This document shows positions 5,728-6,955 of a stretch of DNA of 6,955 bases, one piece after another. Made by a program: the position numbers and the translations under genes. Every line of letters starts with the position of its first letter. The stretch's first letter is position 1. Under the pieces are notes generated by a model. It did not search any database and had not been told where the DNA came from. It saw nothing but the letters and a program-made list of their open reading frames with translations. The DNA is from Dermatophilaceae bacterium (lineage in GTDB: Bacteria; Actinomycetota; Actinomycetes; Actinomycetales; Dermatophilaceae), in NCBI GenBank assembly GCA_013361975.1, contig JABFXB010000309.1, forward strand, positions 1-6,955, in the 5' to 3' direction.

Positions 5728-6914
5728 GACGCGGTCGCCTCGCGTGCACGACGGGCCCGCTCGATGGCCGCCGGCAGGGCGTCGACGAAGGCGTCGACGT
5801 CGGCCTGGCTGGACGTGTGGCCCAAGGTCACGCGCAGCGCCCCGCGGGCGTCGGACTCGGGCACGCCCATCGCGAGCAGGACGTGGCTCGGCTGCGGCAC
5901 GCCCGCCTGGCAGGCGGAGCCGGTCGAGCAGGAGACACCGGCCGCATCGAGCAGGTAGAGCAGGGAGTCGCCGTCACAGCCCGGGACGAGCAGGTGCGCG
6001 TTGCCCGGCAGGCGGGTGCTGCCGTCACCGCGGGTCCACGCACCGGTCACGCGGATGTCGGGCGAGAGCGCCAGGGCGCGCTGCACGAGGTCGTCGCGAA
6101 GGGCGACGAGCCGTGCCGACTCCGACTCGATGGCGGCCGTGGCCTCGACGAGCGCCGCCGCGAATCCGACGACGGCCGGGGTGTCGAGCGTGCCCGAGCG
6201 CACCTGGCGCTCCTGACCACCGCCGTGGCTGAGCGGCACGAGCTTCACGTCGCGCCGGGCGACGAGGGCCCCCACACCGATGGGGCCGCCGAGCTTGTGC
6301 GCGGTCACCGACATGAGGTCGGCACCGCTGGCCGCGAAGTCCACCGGGAGGTGCCCGGCCGCCTGGACGGCATCGGTGTGGAACGGGATGCCGAACACGT
6401 GGGCGACCTCGGCGATGGCCCGGACGTCCTGGACCGTGCCGACCTCGTTGTTGGCCCACATCACCGACACCAGTGCCACGGACGCCGGGTCGGCCTCGAT
6501 GGCCGCTCGCACCGTGGACGGCTCGACGACGCCCTCCGGCGTGCACTCGAGCCAGGTCACCTTGGCGCCCTCGTGCGCGACGAGGAAGTCGACGCAGTCG
6601 AGCACGGCGTGGTGCTCGGTCACCCCGACGAGCAGCCGCACCCGGGCCGGGTCGCGGTCGCGCCGGGCCCAGTAGGTGCCCTTGATGGCGAGATTGTCGG
6701 ACTCGGTGCCGCCCGAGGTGAAGACGACCTCCGAGGGGCGAGCGCCGAGGCAGCGGGCGATCTTCTCACGTGACTCCTCCACGGCGCGCCGGGCGGCTCG
6801 GCCGGTGCGGTGCAGCGACGACGCGTTGCCGACGATGCCGAGCTGCCGGGTCATCGCCGTGATGGCGGCGGGCAGCATCGGCGTGGTCGCCGCATGGTCG
6901 AGGTACGCAGTCAC
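5724..6914 (-). CDS. iscS: Cysteine desulfurase, class I NifS/IscS family
   Basis: PLP enzyme that removes sulfur from L-cysteine to give alanine and an enzyme-bound persulfide for tRNA thiolation and possibly Fe-S clusters. The 396-residue protein begins YLDHAATTP and shows FTSGGTESDN (65-74, PLP phosphate binding), TEHHAV (99-104, His stacking on PLP), NNEVGT (155-160), TDAVQAAGH (180-188, Asp181 to the pyridine nitrogen), TAHKLGGPIGVG with Schiff-base Lys207, and RSGT at 239-242. The catalytic Cys is C335 in SCSTGSACQAG, on the long loop typical of class I. Length and motif spacing match E. coli IscS closely. No iscR, iscU or iscA is next to it within the window; the overlapping neighbour is mnmA, so this copy may be mainly for tRNA thiolation. 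The symbol follows the naming of the M. tuberculosis homologue; nifS or yrvO-like would be equally fair. The GTG start is supported by a well-placed -10 box. Confidence 0.95.
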   Translation of the reverse strand: MTAYLDHAATTPMLPAAITAMTRQLGIVGNASSLHRTGRAARRAVEESREKIARCLGARPSEVVFTSGGTESDNLAIKGTYWARRDRDPARVRLLVGVTEHHAVLDCVDFLVAHEGAKVTWLECTPEGVVEPSTVRAAIEADPASVALVSVMWANNEVGTVQDVRAIAEVAHVFGIPFHTDAVQAAGHLPVDFAASGADLMSVTAHKLGGPIGVGALVARRDVKLVPLSHGGGQERQVRSGTLDTPAVVGFAAALVEATAAIESESARLVALRDDLVQRALALSPDIRVTGAWTRGDGSTRLPGNAHLLVPGCDGDSLLYLLDAAGVSCSTGSACQAGVPQPSHVLLAMGVPESDARGALRVTLGHTSSQADVDAFVDALPAAIERARRAREATAS

Positions 6915-6920
6915 CCACCG

Positions 6921-6926
6921 ATTCTA
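6921..6926 (-). promoter_or_regulatory. -10 box of a predicted leaderless promoter for the iscS-mnmA operon
   Basis: On the minus strand TAGAAT, a five-of-six match to TATAAT, ends six bases before the GTG at 6914. This puts the transcription start on or beside the first base of the start codon. A -35 is not clear within the remaining bases to the window edge (6927-6955). Confidence 0.6.
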
Positions 6927-6955
6927 GGACGGTCCCGCACGTGCCCCGTCCGGCC

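Noticed and set aside
4471..6773. Long plus-strand open frames opposite mnmA and the cysteine desulfurase
   Set aside because: They are complements of two complete enzymes with all catalytic motifs, and their own translations look like shadow sequence.
1..6955. Mobile element, CRISPR array, tRNA or toxin-antitoxin
   Set aside because: No transposase or integrase motifs, no spaced direct repeats, no cloverleaf and no spare gene-sized gap were seen.

Overview
The window looks like a stretch of chromosome from a high-GC actinobacterium. It is strongly GC-rich: only ten ATA/TAT trinucleotides occur in 6,955 bases. GTG starts are common, and it carries a LdtMt2-type L,D-transpeptidase lipoprotein plus a NifS/IscS-MnmA pair of actinobacterial type. 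A member of the Micrococcales, perhaps Intrasporangiaceae, is a guess from overall protein flavour and not proven here. I see no transposase, phage gene, CRISPR array, rRNA or tRNA.

Layout, left to right. Positions 2-1039 (+) hold the C-terminal two thirds of an acyl-CoA ligase, cut by the window edge and followed by a small hairpin. A 216-base gap contains a likely promoter. An L,D-transpeptidase lipoprotein follows (1256-2488, +), ending at a perfect 16-bp hairpin that also serves the convergent gene. A short MetE-like protein lies at 2592-3572 (-). It is divergent, across 138 bases, from a tandem-GNAT acetyltransferase (3711-4604, +). That gene converges with mnmA (4621-5727, -), which overlaps by 4 bases the upstream cysteine desulfurase gene (5724-6914, -).

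The clearest functional unit is the cysteine desulfurase-MnmA operon: the first enzyme takes sulfur from cysteine and the second places it on the wobble uridine of tRNA. The transpeptidase acts outside the membrane on peptidoglycan. The ligase activates fatty (or other carboxylic) acids. The MetE-like protein keeps most of a zinc/thiol site but has no N-terminal half, so its methyl donor and true reaction are unknown.

The genes look like ordinary core chromosome and I found no convincing new multi-gene system. The most interesting signals are outside the proteins. First, three genes share an identical spacing of a TAnnnT -10 box to the start codon, predicting leaderless mRNAs. Second, two of these, in a divergent pair, carry an almost identical 13-base sequence at the start. 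Third, GCATAC (mostly GGCATAC) accounts for six of the ten ATA/TAT trinucleotides in the window, including both ATA isoleucine codons.
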